In this document: positions 35,801 to 46,200 of the stretch, piece by piece
Numbering within the stretch: position 1 is the stretch's first letter
Layout of the letters: each line of letters starts with the position of its first letter
NCBI GenBank assembly: GCA_949358305.1
Contig: OX442318.1
Span: forward strand, 2,902,501-2,962,500
From: Strigamia acuminata
Lineage: Eukaryota > Arthropoda > Chilopoda > Geophilomorpha > Linotaeniidae
Direction of reading: 5' to 3'
Length of the DNA: 60,000 nt
Notes under the pieces: model-generated
Told to the model about the DNA's origin: nothing
Databases searched by the model: none
Seen by the model: the letters and a program-made list of their open reading frames with translations, nothing else
Made by a program: the position numbers and the translations under genes

Positions 35801-38175
35801 GATGATCAAGTGACTATTTTTAAAGAACGATTAATTTACGATCTCATCAGTCTGCTCTCTGACTTTGGTGGGAATCTTGGACTTTGGTTAGGACTTTCTT
35901 CACTTTCTACCATGGACTTAGTTTTGGTTATTTCAAAGTGGAGTACAGCGAAGCCTACAAATCACAAACATCGCATGACCAGAAAAATGGAAACCAAATT
36001 ACAAACTATTCAAACACGAAAATGGCAAACATCAAAATCAATTATGGCTTACCTACAGCCACTGGTTTATCTTTGTTTGTTTGCATTCAGTGGGTTTGTA
36101 GTCCAACAAAAAATTCAACTGTATTTGAACAAACCCATGCAAACAATTGTAACAATTAAAGAGGAAGCAGATATAATTTTTCCGAACATCATCATCTGTG
36201 CTGGATCGCATAGTAGAAAACTAATAAAACAGAAAATCAAATACTTCAAAGAACAGAATCAAAATAATGCACAATGCAATGTAGACTTATTGGATCTCGT
36301 CAACTGGAAAGGATTAAATGTAACCAGACTATGGGAAATTGCCTATGTTGAACCAATAAACCCATATGTGATCGAACTGAATGTAAGTAGTTTCAGTATA
36401 CAGCACTTGAGATTTTATTAGACTAGGTGCGTTCAATTTCAAAACGTGAAAAACCGATTACAAAAACTTGATTATAAAATTGGTTTTTAACTTTGAACAA
36501 GTTAAAAACCGATTCTAAAATCAAGTGTTTGATTATCTTGAGCATGCGCAGTTATGACTTAAGTGTTCTAGAATCAAGTTCTCTTGATCCCAGAACTAGT
36601 TCTGAACAGAAAAAATTTAGTTTATTTAAATTAATATTATTATTATTTATTCATTTAAGAACGGGAAATCGGCCAAACATTGGCCGCATTCGATCGCACT
36701 ATTGCGGCCGAACATCGGCCACATTCGATCCAACAAATGCAACCGAACATCGGCCGCACTCAATCGCACAAATGCGGCCGGACATCGGCCGCATTTTATC
36801 TTTCTTTAATGCATAATAATGATAAAAATAAATTAAACAAACTTACTTTTTGTAATGTGCTCCAACCGCCGATCTATTTGATTTTAAAATGGCTGCCAGA
36901 AAAACAAGTTGAAATCGGGTCGAAATCCAAAGAATCCACCCTACACGTGGATTATGAGAACCAATTTTTCAAAAATCCTATTCTAAAAAATATGACGCGT
37001 TTTGCATCATTTCCGCCAGGAAAAATCGAAAGAATCGGATTATCAATTTGAAATTGAACGCGCCTAATGTGAAGTCCACATTTTGCAGAATCCATTTCCC
37101 GGAGATCTACTTGATGTTCGATCGTATACTCCATTTGCAAGTCCAATCGGTACTTGTGTTAAACACTCATTTGGTAATTATTGTCTGTTCTATAGCAATA
37201 AAAACAGGAATTAAACAACTTTGCATTAGGTCCTATAAAGTATCAATTTTTCACAATGTTTATTGAATCGGTCTTAGAAGTGACAAAAGCTTCGTGCAAA
37301 CCGGATTTTACAGACGTAAGTTCAAAGTATGCATTAAGTTAGGAGTAGACGATGTAAACAAATGGCAAACTCTTGTACATATTTTTGAAATCCTAATAAA
37401 TATAGGTTTTTATCACTCTTATCGAAGATCCCAATTTTACATACGATTGTCATGCTCCCTTACCATCTTCATTGACAACTACAGTTGTGATGACCAGACA
37501 AAACGTAAGTATATCATAATCCTGTAAATACCAATTTGTTGTTGTTATAAACTTGATATTGATATTGGTATTGATAACCAGATACATTACCTCAACACCA
37601 AAAGCAAACGTTGCAATTCAAATGTGACAGAATTTTACAACTGTAAAAGTCAGTGTTTTGACAATAAGATGAAGAGCAAACAATTGTGCAGGTAAGACAG
37701 TAGGGTAGCGATGCAATGGGATCAACAACTCCCACTATATTTTAATTTCTTTACTTATTCATCTAATAGCATGCCATTTGCAATTAAGAAAAACGTCACT
37801 TTCTGCAACTCTTCAGCAACGGCCAAAGATGTGCGAACATTGTACTATGATGTACGCACAAGAACAGACGTTGAAAAAGAATGTTTGTGCTACCGGCCCT
37901 GTACACAATCAATCTACAAGATAAATGAATTCAGTTTTGCACCAGTGGCACCCAATGTATCAACTTTCAATTTTGCTTTTCCATCGAATAAGATAGAAAC
38001 TATTGTTGAAGAATTTAAGTATTCATTTATTGCGTTGGTTTCTGACATTGCAAACATTTTTGGCCTCACACTGGGTCTCTCTGTGTTACAAGCAATACAT
38101 TTTTCATGTAATTGTGCAGTTGTATTTACTAAATTTACCAATAAGCTTTATGCTGGGTTCGACAAAATCCCTTAG
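32825..38175 (+). CDS. Tandem two-module DEG/ENaC ion-channel gene
   Basis: Proposed exons: 32825-33295, 34670-34739, 34802-34893, 35029-35115, 35394-35497, 35578-36382, 37089-37173, 37208-37315, 37406-37504, 37582-37691, 37770-38175. Module 1: TM1 (LFRVFWTLLVIICILIYSY, residues 41-59), a Cys-rich extracellular domain and, in exon 6, CNCTRSC and TM2 with the pore motif GLWLGLS. The same exon then runs, without a stop, through a linker of about 40 residues into a second TM1 (LVYLCLFAFSGFVVQQ) and IIFPNIIICA. Module 2 ends with CLCYRPC and TM2 GLTLGLS, stop 38175. Exon layout of the modules is parallel (GTC near the end of exons 2 and 7). N- and C-termini of DEG/ENaC subunits are cytoplasmic, so the fusion is topologically sound. 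No His-Gly gating motif is seen before either TM1. The exon 7/8 junction does not keep phase as drawn. Alternative: two genes sharing an exon through separate promoters. Confidence 0.82.
33345..34645. mobile_element. Interspersed repeat in DEG/ENaC intron 1
   Basis: The left edge has AAGCTGTACCCGCCACGCGT and the right edge CAATCGGTCAAGAACTTTTG followed by a T/A-rich end (TTTTTATTTATATAGAT). This pair of signatures is common at the ends of old interspersed repeats of many invertebrates. I cannot assign the class or find a clear TSD. A minisatellite lies inside. The GC-rich part at 34170-34450 has ORFs on both strands but no known domain. Confidence 0.4.
33396..33990. repeat. Minisatellite in DEG/ENaC intron 1 (22-bp unit)
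   Basis: Six perfect copies of a 22-bp unit (CCAATGGAAATCCCGTGCAAAT taken in two parts: CCAATGGAAAT and CCCGTGCAAAT) at 33836-33967. Preceding them are degenerate GTGGAAATAAATAAATCC-type units from about 33396. The long minus-strand ORFs through it (Gly/Ile/Phe repeats) are repeat by-products. Confidence 0.9.
36424..37066. mobile_element. MITE-like DNA transposon in DEG/ENaC intron 6
   Basis: Terminal inverted repeats of about 20 bp: TAGGTGCGTTCAATTTCAAA at 36424 and its near-complement (one mismatch) at 37047-37066. Both ends are flanked by TA, consistent with a TA target duplication (Tc1/mariner-like), or part of a TWA target (Harbinger-like). Internal: AAAAACCGATT inverted motifs and a GC-rich 35-bp minisatellite. 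No transposase. It ends 22 bp before the acceptor of exon 7. Confidence 0.75.
36667..36800. repeat. 35-bp GC-rich minisatellite inside the MITE
   Basis: Three and a half copies of a unit starting ACATCGGCCGCATTCGATCG and ending TGCGGCCGA. Each copy contains inverted CGGCCG-type motifs. Base composition contrasts with the AT-rich intron. Confidence 0.8.
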
Positions 38176-38567
38176 AAATCTTTGACACCTGACTTCGAAA
38201 ACTATTTTATACAATTTCCCACTTGACTTAAGAGTTGTTGGAAACAACATTTGGTGCCAATAGCCGGAACTTTGTGAAAAATAACCACAGAATCGTAAGA
38301 AAATGGCTGATTTGGAGAAGAATCATAGACAAAGAAAGCCAGCGAGGACGAACATTCGAAATATTTATTAATTATAAGAAATTCTAAATCTTAATACTAT
38401 CGATTAAACTACTTATAATCCAACCTCATTAAACTTTTACTGTTGGTTGCATTCATTTATGACATTTGAAACACTTTTAGTCTCACAATCGGTGTCTATC
38501 TGTCCTTTAATCCGCACATTTCTTGTGTACTTCATATTTTAAATTGTAAAATTATTAAGACATGAAA

Positions 38568-38573
38568 AATAAA
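38568..38573 (+). terminator. Polyadenylation signal of the DEG/ENaC gene
   Basis: AATAAA in TGAAAAATAAAGTTG, 393 bases after the stop codon at 38175. It is the first good match downstream of the last exon. Confidence 0.55.
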
Positions 38574-39881
38574 GTTGATAACACAAAAATAAATGTATTT
38601 GTAATTTATCTTTCGGCTATGAAAATTCCGAAGGCGGAAATTGATTTTTCGGCTCATTTCGTATCAATTCAGCATATTTTTCGAGAAAAAATTTTAGCAT
38701 CAAAATACCAGCATTCAGAATTCAGATCACCTTGATCCCAAGATTTCGGTACGGTACCATAAAATTGTCGGGAATAACAGCATTGGATACAGTGGTCCAA
38801 AACTCAGTTTTCCGTTAATAACTGCAGTGAAAACATTTGTAACTTCATCTTATTCGTCTCTACCCTGAAAGATGAATTTGAAAGTCATTTTTCCTACTTT
38901 TAAAAAAATAAAATAAAAATAAAATAATTAGATTATTTAATTGGAAATAAATTTTCCAGCCCAATTTAGTGCGGTCAATCTCGATTTAAAACAAATTAAA
39001 TTTGCTGAAATTAAACGAAACAAAACAAAAACGAAAATTTGAAGGTTGGAAAATATGATTTTCCAACCCGAGAGACGCAGATATACGATAGGGAATATAA
39101 AATTTACCTAGCCGAATTCATCTTCTCGGTTTTTCCATTGAAGGATTGTGAATGGAAATCTTCGTTTTCTACGAAAATTGAAATTATTTCGCGAAGAAGC
39201 AAGAAATAAACTTCGTCCAAGCGGCCATTTTAGCCGAGCAGCGTCTGGCGTCAAAATGTCTCACTACTTAAAATTTAGAAAGAAAATATGTAAAACAAAT
39301 TAATACTTGTTAAAATCATGTTTAAACTAGTTGAGAAATCAATAAAATACAAAATGTTCAAACCACAAACTATACTATAGATCTTTGTAATATCTAGTAC
39401 TATATCATACGACCATAAATAAATTTTATAAATTCCACCGTTAGATGTCGCCGCAAAATAAAAATTAGGAACAAAAATTAATCTTCAAACTTTGAAAGAA
39501 AGACCTCTATTGCATTTAATTAATGCATACGGTACTTGGTGGTAAACAAGCAGCCTGCATGTGCATCCTGTGGACCCTTGGCCGGAAGTTGAAGCCGGAT
39601 CCAGCAAATTGCCCAGCAAAGTTCCAAGGACGGAAGTTGTTAATATCTGCAATTATAATAAAATTCAATAGCTATAATTTTGCATTTTTATTGGCAATAA
39701 ACTGCTGTTTCCATTCCTGTAATAGCAACAGAAAAACATAAATTTTATATGCGCGAAAACAAACAACCTTTTCACAGAAAAGAAACTGTTAACAATCCTT
39801 TATGGTTACGCTGACGATCAGATGAGTTTGTGAACTTTCCTTCCTCAACTTGATTTTGGATGTTGCAAAATGAGTCAATCA
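38574..39881. other. AT-rich intergenic stretch, nothing recognised
   Basis: No ORF with a known domain, no RNA gene and no clear repeat apart from A/T runs near 38900. The 72-codon ORF at 39523-39741 has no support. The stretch ends at the right satellite boundary near 39882. Confidence 0.5.
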
Positions 39882-40045
39882 CAACTTTTTTCGAAATCGC
39901 AACCCGACTTCAAACACCCATAAAAAGAGAACCATACACAGGAAACTTCCCAAACTTTTTTTGGCACTTCCTTGACTCACCCCTAAGACACTCACCAAGT
40001 TTCAGCACCTCGCACCTTCTGATACTTGAGTAACATACTCCCAAA
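39882..40045. repeat. Satellite block 4, first monomer at the right edge of the island
   Basis: The array starts abruptly with CAACTTTTTTCGAAATCGC after unique DNA, in the same orientation as the left blocks. The first monomers are split by a MITE at 40046. Confidence 0.95.
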
Positions 40046-40213
40046 CACTAGGTGCATTCAATAAGTCTAAAACGTATGCAAAACTCGTTTCGTGTTTGCA
40101 CATGACGTCATCCCCATTGAATAACATGTTATTCAATGGGAATGGGAATGACGTCACGTACAAACACGAAACGAGTTTTGCATACGTTTTAGACTTATTG
40201 AATGCACCTAGTG
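40046..40213. mobile_element. Hairpin MITE (168 bp) inserted in a satellite monomer
   Basis: Nearly the whole element is one inverted repeat: CACTAGGTGCATTCAATAAG at the left and its complement at the right, with a centre near AATAACATGTTATT. Arms differ only around GCACATGACG against GTACGTGACG and by a small insertion. Each arm carries TGACGTCA. The outer TAGGTGCRTTCAA matches the ends of the MITE in the DEG/ENaC intron. A target duplication cannot be defined because the termini merge with satellite bases. Confidence 0.85.
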
Positions 40214-43200
40214 TAACCTTTTTCGAAAATTTCAACTTTTTCCGAAATCGCAACCCGACTTCAAACACCCATAAAAAGAGAACCATACACAGGAAACTTA
40301 CCAAACCTTTTTTGGCACTTCCTTGACTCACCCCTAAGACACTCACCAAGTTTCAGCACCTCGCACCTTCTGATACTTGAGTAACACACACCCAAACACT
40401 GCAACCTTTTTCGAAAATTTCAACTTTTTCCGAAATCGCAACCCGACTTCAAACACCCATAAAAGGAGAACCATACACAGGAAACTTCCCAAACTTTTTT
40501 TGGCACTTCCTTGACTCACTCCTAAGACAATCAACAAGTTTCAGCACCTCGCACCTTCTGATACTTGAGTAACACACTCTCAAACATTGGAAATTTTTTC
40601 GAACATTTCAACTTTTTCCGAAATCGCACCCTCACTTCAAACACCCATAAAGAGAGAACCATACACAGGAAACTTCCCAAACTATTTTTGGCACTTCCTT
40701 GACTTACCCCTAAGACACTCACCAAGTTTCAGCACCTCGCACCTTCTGATACTTGAGTAACACACACCCAAACACTGCAACCTTTTTCGAAAATTTCAAC
40801 TTTTTCCGAAATCGCAACCCGACTTCAAACACCCATAAAAAGAGAACCATACACAGGAAACTTCCCAAACCTTTTTTGGCACTTCCTTGACTCACCCCTA
40901 AGACACTCACCAAGTTTCAGCACCTCGCACCTTCTGATACTTGAGTAACACACTCCCAAACACTGCAACGTTTTTCAAAATCGCAACCCGACTTCAAACA
41001 CCCATAAAAAGAGAACCATACACAGGAAACTTCCCAAACTTTTTTTGGCACTTCCTTGACTCACCCCTAAGACACTCACCAAGTTTCAGCACCTCGCACC
41101 TTCTGATACTTGAGTAACACACTCCCAAACACTGCAACGTTTTTCGAAATCGCAACCAGACTTCAAACACCCATAAAAAGAGAACCATACACAGGAAACT
41201 TCCCAAACTTTTTTTGGCACTTCCTTGACTCACCCCTAAGACACTCACCAAGTTTCAGCACCTCGCACCTTCTGATACTTGAGTAACACACTCCCAAACA
41301 CTGCAACGTTTTTCGAAATCGCAACCAGACTTCAAACACCCATAAAAAGAGAACCATACACAGGAAACTTCCCAAACTTTTTTTGGCACTTCCTTGACTC
41401 ACCCCTAAGACACTCACCAAGTTTCAGCACCTCGCACCTTCTGATACTTGAGTAACACACTCCCAAACACTGCAACGTTTTTCGAAATCGCAACCAGACT
41501 TCAAACACCCATAAAAAGAGAACCATACACAGGAAACTTCCCAAACTTTTTTTGGCACTTCCTTGACTCACCCCTAAGACATTCACCAAGTTTCAGCACC
41601 TCGCACCTTCTGATACTTGAGTAACACACTCCCAAACACTGCAACCTTTTTCGAAAATTTCAACTTTTTCCGAAATCGCAACCCGACTTCAAACACCCAT
41701 AAAAAGAGAACCATACACAGGAAACTTCCCAAACTTTTTTTGGCACTTCCTTGACTCACCCCTAAGACACTCACCAAGTTTCAGCACCTCGCACCTTCTG
41801 ATACTTGAGTAACACACTCCCAAACACTGCAACGTTTTTCGAAATCGCAACCAGACTTCAAACACCCATAAAAAGAGAACCATACACAGGAAACTTCCCA
41901 AACTTTTTTTGGCACTTCCTTGACTCACCCCTAAGACACTCACCAAGTTTCAGCACCTCGCACCTTCTGATACTTGAGTAACACACTCCCAAACACTGCA
42001 ACGTTTTTCGAAATCGCAACCAGACTTCAAACACCCATAAAAAGAGAACCATACACAGGAAACTTCCCAAACTTTTTTTGGCACTTCCTTGACTCACCCC
42101 TAAGACACTCACCAAGTTTCAGCACCTCGCACCTTCTGATACTTGAGTAACACACTCCCAAACACTGCAACCTTTTTCGAAAATTTCAACTTTTTCCGAA
42201 ATCGCAACCCGACTTCAAACACCCATAAAAAGAGAACCATACACAGGAAACTTCCCAAACTTTTTTTGGCACTTCCTTGACTCACCCCTAAGACACTCAC
42301 CAAGTTTCAGCACCTCGCACCTTCTGATACTTGAGTAACACACTCCCAAACACTGCAACGTTTTTCGAAATCGCAATCCGACTTCAAACACCCATAAAAA
42401 GAGAACCATACACAGGAAACTTCCCAAACTTTTTTTGGCACTTCCTTGACTCACCCCTAAGACACCCACCAAGTTTCAGCACCTCGCACCTTCTGATACT
42501 TGAGTAACACACTCCCAAACACTGCAACGTTTTTCAAAATCGCAACCAGACTTCAAACACCCATAAAAAGAGAACCATACACAGGAAACTTCCCAAACTT
42601 TTTTTGGCACTTCCTTGACTCACCCCTAAGACACCCAACAAGTTTCAGCACCTCGCACCTTCTGATACTTGAGTAACACACTCCCAAACACTGCAGCCTT
42701 TTTCGAAAATTTCAACTTTTTCCGAAATTGCAACCCGACTTCAAACACCCATAAAAAGAAAACCATACACAGGAAACTTCCCAAACTTTTTTTGGCACTT
42801 CCTTGACTCACCCCTAAGACACCCACCAAGTTTCAGCACCTCGCACCTTCTGATACTTGAGTAACACACTCCCAAACACTGCAACGTTTTTCGAAATCGC
42901 AATCCGACTTCAAACACCCATAAAAAGAGAACCATACACAGGAAACTTCCCAAACTTTTTTTGGCACTTCCTTGACTCACTCCTAAGACAATCAACAAGT
43001 TTCAGCACCTCGCACCTTCTGATACTTGAGTAACACACTCTCAAACATTGGAAATTTTTTCGAACATTTCAACTTTTTCCGAAATCGCACCCTCACTTCA
43101 AACACCCATAAAAAGAGAACCATACACAGGAAACTTCCCAAACTATTTTTGGCACTTCCTTGACTCACCCCTAAGACACTCACCAAGTTTCAGCACCTCG

Positions 43201-46200
43201 CACCTTCTGATACTTGAGTAACACACTCCCAAACACTGCAACGTTTTTCGAAATCGCAATCCGACTTCAAACACCCATAAAAAGAGAACCATACACAGGA
43301 AACTTCCCAAACTTTTTTTGGCACTTCCTTGACTCACTCCTAAGACAATCAACAAGTTTCAGCACCTCGCACCTTCTGATACTTGAGTAACACACTCTCA
43401 AACATTGGAAATTTTTTCGAACATTTCAACTTTTTCCGAAATCGCACCCTCACTTCAAACACCCATAAAAAGAGAACCATACACAGGAAACTTCCCAAAC
43501 TATTTTTGGCACTTCCTTGACTCACCCCTAAGACACTCACCAAGTTTCAGCACCTCGCACCTTCTGATACTTGAGTAACACACTCCCAAACACTGCAACG
43601 TTTTTCGAAATCGCAACCAGACTTCAAACACCCATAAAAAGAGAACCATACACAGGAAACTTCCCAAACTTTTTTTGGCACTTCCTTGACTCACCCCTAA
43701 GACACTCACCAAGTTTCAGCACCTCGCACCTTCTGATACTTGAGTAACACACTCCCAAACACTGCAACCTTTTTCGAAAATTTCAACTTTTTCCGAAATC
43801 GCAACCCGACTTCAAACACCCATAAAAAGAGAACCATACACAGGAAACTTCCCAAACTTTTTTTGGCACTTCCTTGACTCACCCCTAAGACACTCACCAA
43901 GTTTCAGCACCTCGCACCTTCTGATACTTGAGTAACACACTCCCAAACACTGCAACGTTTTTCGAAATCGCAATCCGACTTCAAACACCCATAAAAAGAG
44001 AACCATACACAGGAAACTTCCCAAACTTTTTTTGGCACTTCCTTGACTCACCCCTAAGACACCCACCAAGTTTCAGCACCTCGCACCTTCTGATACTTGA
44101 GTAACACACTCCCAAACACTGCAACGTTTTTCAAAATCGCAACCAGACTTCAAACACCCATAAAAAGAGAACCATACACAGGAAACTTCCCAAACTTTTT
44201 TTGGCACTTCCTTGACTCACCCCTAAGACACCCAACAAGTTTCAGCACCTCGCACCTTCTGATACTTGAGTAACACACTCCCAAACACTGCAGCCTTTTT
44301 CGAAAATTTCAACTTTTTCCGAAATTGCAACCCGACTTCAAACACCCATAAAAAGAAAACCATACACAGGAAACTTCCCAAACTTTTTTTGGCACTTCCT
44401 TGACTCACCCCTAAGACACCCACCAAGTTTCAGCACCTCGCACCTTCTGATACTTGAGTAACACACTCCCAAACACTGCAACGTTTTTCGAAATCGCAAT
44501 CCGACTTCAAACACCCATAAAAAGAGAACCATACACAGGAAACTTCCCAAACTTTTTTTGGCACTTCCTTGACTCACTCCTAAGACAATCAACAAGTTTC
44601 AGCACCTCGCACCTTCTGATACTTGAGTAACACACTCTCAAACATTGGAAATTTTTTCGAACATTTCAACTTTTTCCGAAATCGCACCCTCACTTCAAAC
44701 ACCCATAAAAAGAGAACCATACACAGGAAACTTCCCAAACTATTTTTGGCACTTCCTTGACTCACCCCTAAGACACTCACCAAGTTTCAGCACCTCGCAC
44801 CTTCTGATACTTGAGTAACACACTCCCAAACACTGCAACCTTTTTCGAAAATTTCAACTTTTTCCGAAATCGCAACCCGACTTCAAACACCCATAAAAAG
44901 AGAACCATACACAGGAAACTTCCCAAACTTTTTTTGGCACTTCCTTGACTCACCCCTAAGACACTCACCAAGTTTCAGCACCTCGCACCTTCTGATACTT
45001 GAGTAACACACTCCCAAACACTGCAGCCTTTTTCGAAAATTTCAACTTTTTCCGAAATCGCAACCCGACTTCAAACACCCATAAAAAGAAAACCATACAC
45101 AGGAAATTTCCCAAACTTTTTTTAGCACTTCCTTGACTCACCCCTAAGACACTCACCAAGTTTCAGCACCTCGCACTTTCTGATACTTGAGTAACACACT
45201 CCCAAACACTGCAACCTTTTTCGAAAATTTCAACTTTTTCCGAAATCGCAACCCGACTTCAAACACCCATAAAAAGAGAACCATACACAGGAAACTTCCC
45301 AAACTTTTTTTGGCACTTCCTTGACTCACCCCTAAGACACTCACCAAGTTTCAGCACCTCGCACCTTCTGATACTTGAGTAACACACTCCCAAACACTGC
45401 AACCTTTTTCGAAAATTTCAACTTTTTCCGAAATCGCAACCCGACTTCAAACACCCATAAAAAGAGAACCATACACAGGAAACTTCCCAAACTTTTTTTG
45501 GCACTTCCTTGACTCACCCCTAAGACACTCACCAAGTTTCAGCACCTCGCACCTTCTGATACTTGAGTAACACACTCCCAAACACTGCAACCTTTTTCGA
45601 AAATTTCAACTTTTTCCGAAATCGCAACCCGACTTCAAACACCCATAAAAAGAGAACCATACACAGGAAACTTCCCAAACTTTTTTTGGCACTTCCTTGA
45701 CTCACCCCTAAGACACTCACCAAGTTTCAGCACCTCGCACCTTCTGATACTTGAGTAACACACTCCCAAACACTGCAACCTTTTTCGAAATCGCAACCCG
45801 ACTTCAAACACCCATAAAAAGAGAACCATACACAGGAAATTTCCCAAACTTTTTTTAGCACTTCCTTGACTCACCCCTAAGACACTCACCAAGTTTCAGC
45901 ACCTCGCACTTTCTGATACTTGAGTAACACACTCCCAAACACTGCAACCTTTTTCGAAAATTTCAACTTTTTCCGAAATCGCAACCCGACTTCAAACACC
46001 CATAAAAAGAGAACCATACACAGGAAACTTCCCAAACTTTTTTTGGCACTTCCTTGACTCACCCCTAAGACACTCACCAAGTTTCAGCACCTCGCACCTT
46101 CTGATACTTGAGTAACACACTCCCAAACACTGCAACCTTTTTCGAAAATTTCAACTTTTTCCGAAATCGCAACCCGACTTCAAACACCCATAAAAAGAGA

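Noticed and set aside
39523-39741. 72-codon ORF in the right intergenic stretch
   Set aside because: No homology recognised and composition like the surrounding AT-rich DNA.
14226-39881. tRNA, rRNA or snRNA genes
   Set aside because: I looked for tRNA B-box-like GGTTCRANNCC and conserved rRNA segments and saw none I could support.
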